Assembly: GCF_021648855.1 (NCBI RefSeq)
Contig: NZ_JAKJHX010000090.1
Location: 1 to 16,409, forward strand
From: Tychonema litorale BBK16
GTDB taxonomy: Bacteria > Cyanobacteriota > Cyanobacteriia > Cyanobacteriales > Microcoleaceae
Reading direction: 5' to 3'
DNA: 16,409 bases
Shown here: piece by piece, positions 14,430 to 16,409 of the stretch
How positions within the stretch are numbered: position 1 is the first letter of the stretch
Layout of the letters: each line of letters opens with the position of its first letter
The notes under the pieces: model-generated
What the model was told of the DNA's origin: nothing
What the model saw: the letters and a program-made list of their open reading frames with translations, nothing else
Database searches by the model: none
Position numbers and translations under genes: made by a program

Positions 14430-16409
14430 CTACTTACAAAGAGTTGAAACTCTTGTCGAATACTCCGGCTGATTGATGAAATAATTGCAGCTTTGTTTCA
14501 GCAATTCTTCTAAACCCTCAACTTGCCTCAACCAGACAGTGCCATTACTTCCAGCGATCGCAATTTGCCTGCCATCCCGACTCCAACTTACACTAACAAC
14601 ATTCTCTTCAAGCTCAAATTGAGCAACCTGTCGCCCTGCCAAATTCCACAACCTCACTGTCTTGTCAATTCCCACTGTAGCAAGGTGTTGTCCATCGGGA
14701 CTAAAACTAATCGATTTCGTATCCAAATGCAAAGTTTGAAATTCACTAACTAACTCTTGTCTTGACAAATTCCACAGTCCGACTTTACCATTCAATGTGA
14801 CTGTCGCAAAGCGCTGCTGCTCTTGGTTAAGACTGAAACTTATGCCGATCGCCTGAATCGGCAGTTTTTTCATCAACTTACCAGATAAATTCCAAATTCG
14901 CACCGTTGATTTGCCATCTAAAGTAGTTAAAAAATCACCATCTTTACTAAAATTTACACTTCTAATTAAACCATTATGCCCCGGAAGTGCTACAGGAGAT
15001 GATTCTATTTTAGGCAGTTGTGAAACCTGCCAAATTGCCGCACTATTATTTATTCCAGCCACCGCCAAAAGATTTTGATCCGGGCTAAAGCTGATGCTAC
15101 TGACTGAACCCTGAATTGCAGAAAATTCCGATATCTTTTTACCCGATAAATTCCAGAATTTAACAGTGCTGTCCCTACCTGCTGTCGCTAAAAATTTTCC
15201 GTTTGGGCTAAAGTTTACAATATTTACTGACTGTTGTAAAGCCTTCCATTCAGCAATCTTTTTCCCTGACAAGTTCCAAATCCGAACTCGATTATCTATT
15301 CCCGTGGTTGCCAAAAATTGTTCATTTGGGCTAAAGCTGACGCTAGTTACAGCACCTGTATGAGCTTGCCAAGTCATCTTTTTTTGTAAAATAGATATTT
15401 TTTTACCCTGCTGTTGTCCGCTAATTTTATCGAGAATTACTTGCAATGCCAACAGCGGTATAGTTGCCGGATATTTTTCTAATTCCGGTTTGTTTTTAAC
15501 CAAAGTTTTTAAATTGTTCCCAGATGCGATCGCCTTCAACAAAGCCTCCGACAAAGCTTGACTATTTTCAGTCTTCTGAGATACCGCCAAAAGCAAAGCA
15601 TCACTAGCAGTTTGTTCAACTTCGATACTAGCCTGTGCCAATTTAAACCGCTGATAAGCCAGAGTAGAAAAACCGATCGCCCCAATTAAAGATGCAGCCA
15701 GTATAGCAGAACCGATACCGATCCAGTGTTTGGCTTTTTGTTTGGCAGAGTCAGCCTCTACGTGAGCTATTTTAGTTTCGACTTGAGCTAAATGTAGCAG
15801 TTGATTTTGGTCACTTAAAATAAGTTTTTGGCTGCTAGTCAAAAAATGAAAATCTTCGTTTCTCAAGCTTTTATCTGCCGCCCAAACTAATGCTGACTGC
15901 AAATCATCTCCCCGCAACAGTTGGGAATCATCTTGACCATCAGAATTGAGCCATGCTTTGATTGACTCTGAGTAAGGCGATAGTTTCTCTAACTCTTTTT
16001 CTATTAAAGTCTTGTTAAAAATAGCTTGATAAATTGAATTAGAAAGTGTTAATTTGTCCCCGTGTTTAACGATCAATCCACTCAATCGTAATTCCATTTG
16101 TTCCGGGCTACCATCGGGGACAATTTCAACTTGCTCTAAAATTTGCTGATATAATCCAAGTCTCCTGACAATACGCTGGTTTTCTTTCAATAGGCGATCG
16201 CGAATTGTGGACAAATGTTCGGGCACATCCTGAGATTCCCAATTCTCCACAATCTTCAAACGCACCACCTTCTCAACCCACTCTTGAGGATTTTGAATGC
16301 GATCTTGCCCCCCCCCTTGACAAAGGGAGGCCGACTCTTGCTCCCCCCCTTGATAAAGGGAAGCCGACTCTTGCTCCCCCCCTTGACAAAGGGAAGCCGA
16401 CTCTTGCTC
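14430..16409 (-). CDS. AAA-like/WD40 repeat protein, 5' end beyond the window
   Basis: The frame stays open to the right edge, so at least 660 residues are present and the true start lies outside. A GTG at 16268 would begin inside a conserved domain and is rejected. In order: a tandem (EQESASL[C/Y]QGG)x3 insert, then PQEWVEKVVR and IVENWESQDVPEHLSTIRDRLL, the end of the AAA-like domain of large cyanobacterial proteins; a linker with DDLQSALVWAADKSL and FLTSSQ; a transmembrane helix (HWIGIGSAILAASLIGAIGF); a helical, coiled segment; seven WD40 repeats (about 15350 down to 14510), enough for one beta-propeller; and a tail (LEELLKQSCNYF) usual in this family. Such proteins are thought to couple an NTPase-like module to a protein-binding propeller; the task here is unknown. 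The TAG stop is at 14430. Confidence 0.87.
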   Translation of the reverse strand, partial: EQESASLCQGGEQESASLYQGGEQESASLCQGGGQDRIQNPQEWVEKVVRLKIVENWESQDVPEHLSTIRDRLLKENQRIVRRLGLYQQILEQVEIVPDGSPEQMELRLSGLIVKHGDKLTLSNSIYQAIFNKTLIEKELEKLSPYSESIKAWLNSDGQDDSQLLRGDDLQSALVWAADKSLRNEDFHFLTSSQKLILSDQNQLLHLAQVETKIAHVEADSAKQKAKHWIGIGSAILAASLIGAIGFSTLAYQRFKLAQASIEVEQTASDALLLAVSQKTENSQALSEALLKAIASGNNLKTLVKNKPELEKYPATIPLLALQVILDKISGQQQGKKISILQKKMTWQAHTGAVTSVSFSPNEQFLATTGIDNRVRIWNLSGKKIAEWKALQQSVNIVNFSPNGKFLATAGRDSTVKFWNLSGKKISEFSAIQGSVSSISFSPDQNLLAVAGINNSAAIWQVSQLPKIESSPVALPGHNGLIRSVNFSKDGDFLTTLDGKSTVRIWNLSGKLMKKLPIQAIGISFSLNQEQQRFATVTLNGKVGLWNLSRQELVSEFQTLHLDTKSISFSPDGQHLATVGIDKTVRLWNLAGRQVAQFELEENVVSVSWSRDGRQIAIAGSNGTVWLRQVEGLEELLKQSCNYFINQPEYSTRVSTLCK
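16308..16409. repeat. 33-bp tandem repeat inside the AAA-like/WD40 coding frame
   Basis: Three units with period 33 (the TTG codon complement recurs at 16317, 16350 and 16383) encode EQESASL(C/Y)QGG. Each contains CCCCCCTTG and CAAAGGG or TAAAGGG, the palindromic core of a common intergenic cyanobacterial repeat. The C runs are 9, 7 and 7 long (16308-16316, 16343-16349, 16376-16382). The array reaches the window edge and may be longer. Confidence 0.92.

Noticed and set aside
14430..16268. GTG at 16268 as the start of the WD40 protein
   Set aside because: The frame is open upstream to the window edge and encodes PQEWVEKVV, which continues the conserved AAA-like region; starting at the GTG would cut that domain.

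Overview
The window looks like chromosome from a filamentous, probably motile cyanobacterium of the Oscillatoria/Microcoleus kind. The evidence is frequent HIP1 octamers (GCGATCGC, for example near 3529, 6849, 8606, 11056, 11815 and 13906), cyanobacteria-typical families (HpsA, COP23, AAA-like/WD40), heptameric STRR arrays, and very many short palindromic repeats between genes. Genus is an inference. No rRNA, tRNA, CRISPR array, transposase or phage gene was found.

Layout. All genes are on the minus strand except one. Read in the direction of transcription they are: the 3' part of an AAA-like/WD40 gene (14430 to the right edge, 5' end outside the window); an HNH endonuclease (12932-13429); a DHH phosphoesterase (11382-12599); a SixA-type histidine phosphatase (10648-11148); citrate synthase (9279-10418); then the hormogonium-polysaccharide pseudopilin cluster hpsA (3683-8710), hpsB (2992-3642), hpsC (1914-2930) and two GspH/FimT-like pseudopilins (1172-1855 and 295-915). 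The plus-strand exception is a secreted COP23-family protein (13861-14322), divergent from the HNH gene and convergent with the WD40 gene.

The hps cluster is the functional core. hpsA to the 1172-1855 pseudopilin are 40-61 bp apart, so probably one operon; the last pseudopilin follows a 256-bp gap and may have its own promoter. Four of the five products have a canonical prepilin leader with Glu at mature position 5. The giant HpsA has a pilin-like G/F hydrophobic segment without Glu5, as in type II secretion GspK. The set resembles a minor-pseudopilin (H/I/J/K-like) tip assembly that would use a type IV pilus-like machine to export slime polysaccharide during gliding. The other genes look like unlinked housekeeping or conserved cyanobacterial genes.

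The gaps hold layered repeats. An ACGGCA-N-TGCCGT palindrome family occurs about fourteen times, in tandem arrays of about 83 bp (1-282) and 116 bp (8992-9270), as an inverted pair (11229-11293), and in one copy split by a nested palindromic insertion (12645-12876). There are also a GGGCGGGTT inverted repeat (10558-10611), a TA-flanked MITE-like element between 65-bp direct repeats (13501-13713), and heptamer arrays (11330-11382, 14331-14426). At the right edge a 33-bp repeat with poly-G tracts is read in frame inside the AAA-like/WD40 gene, so that gene continues beyond the window.
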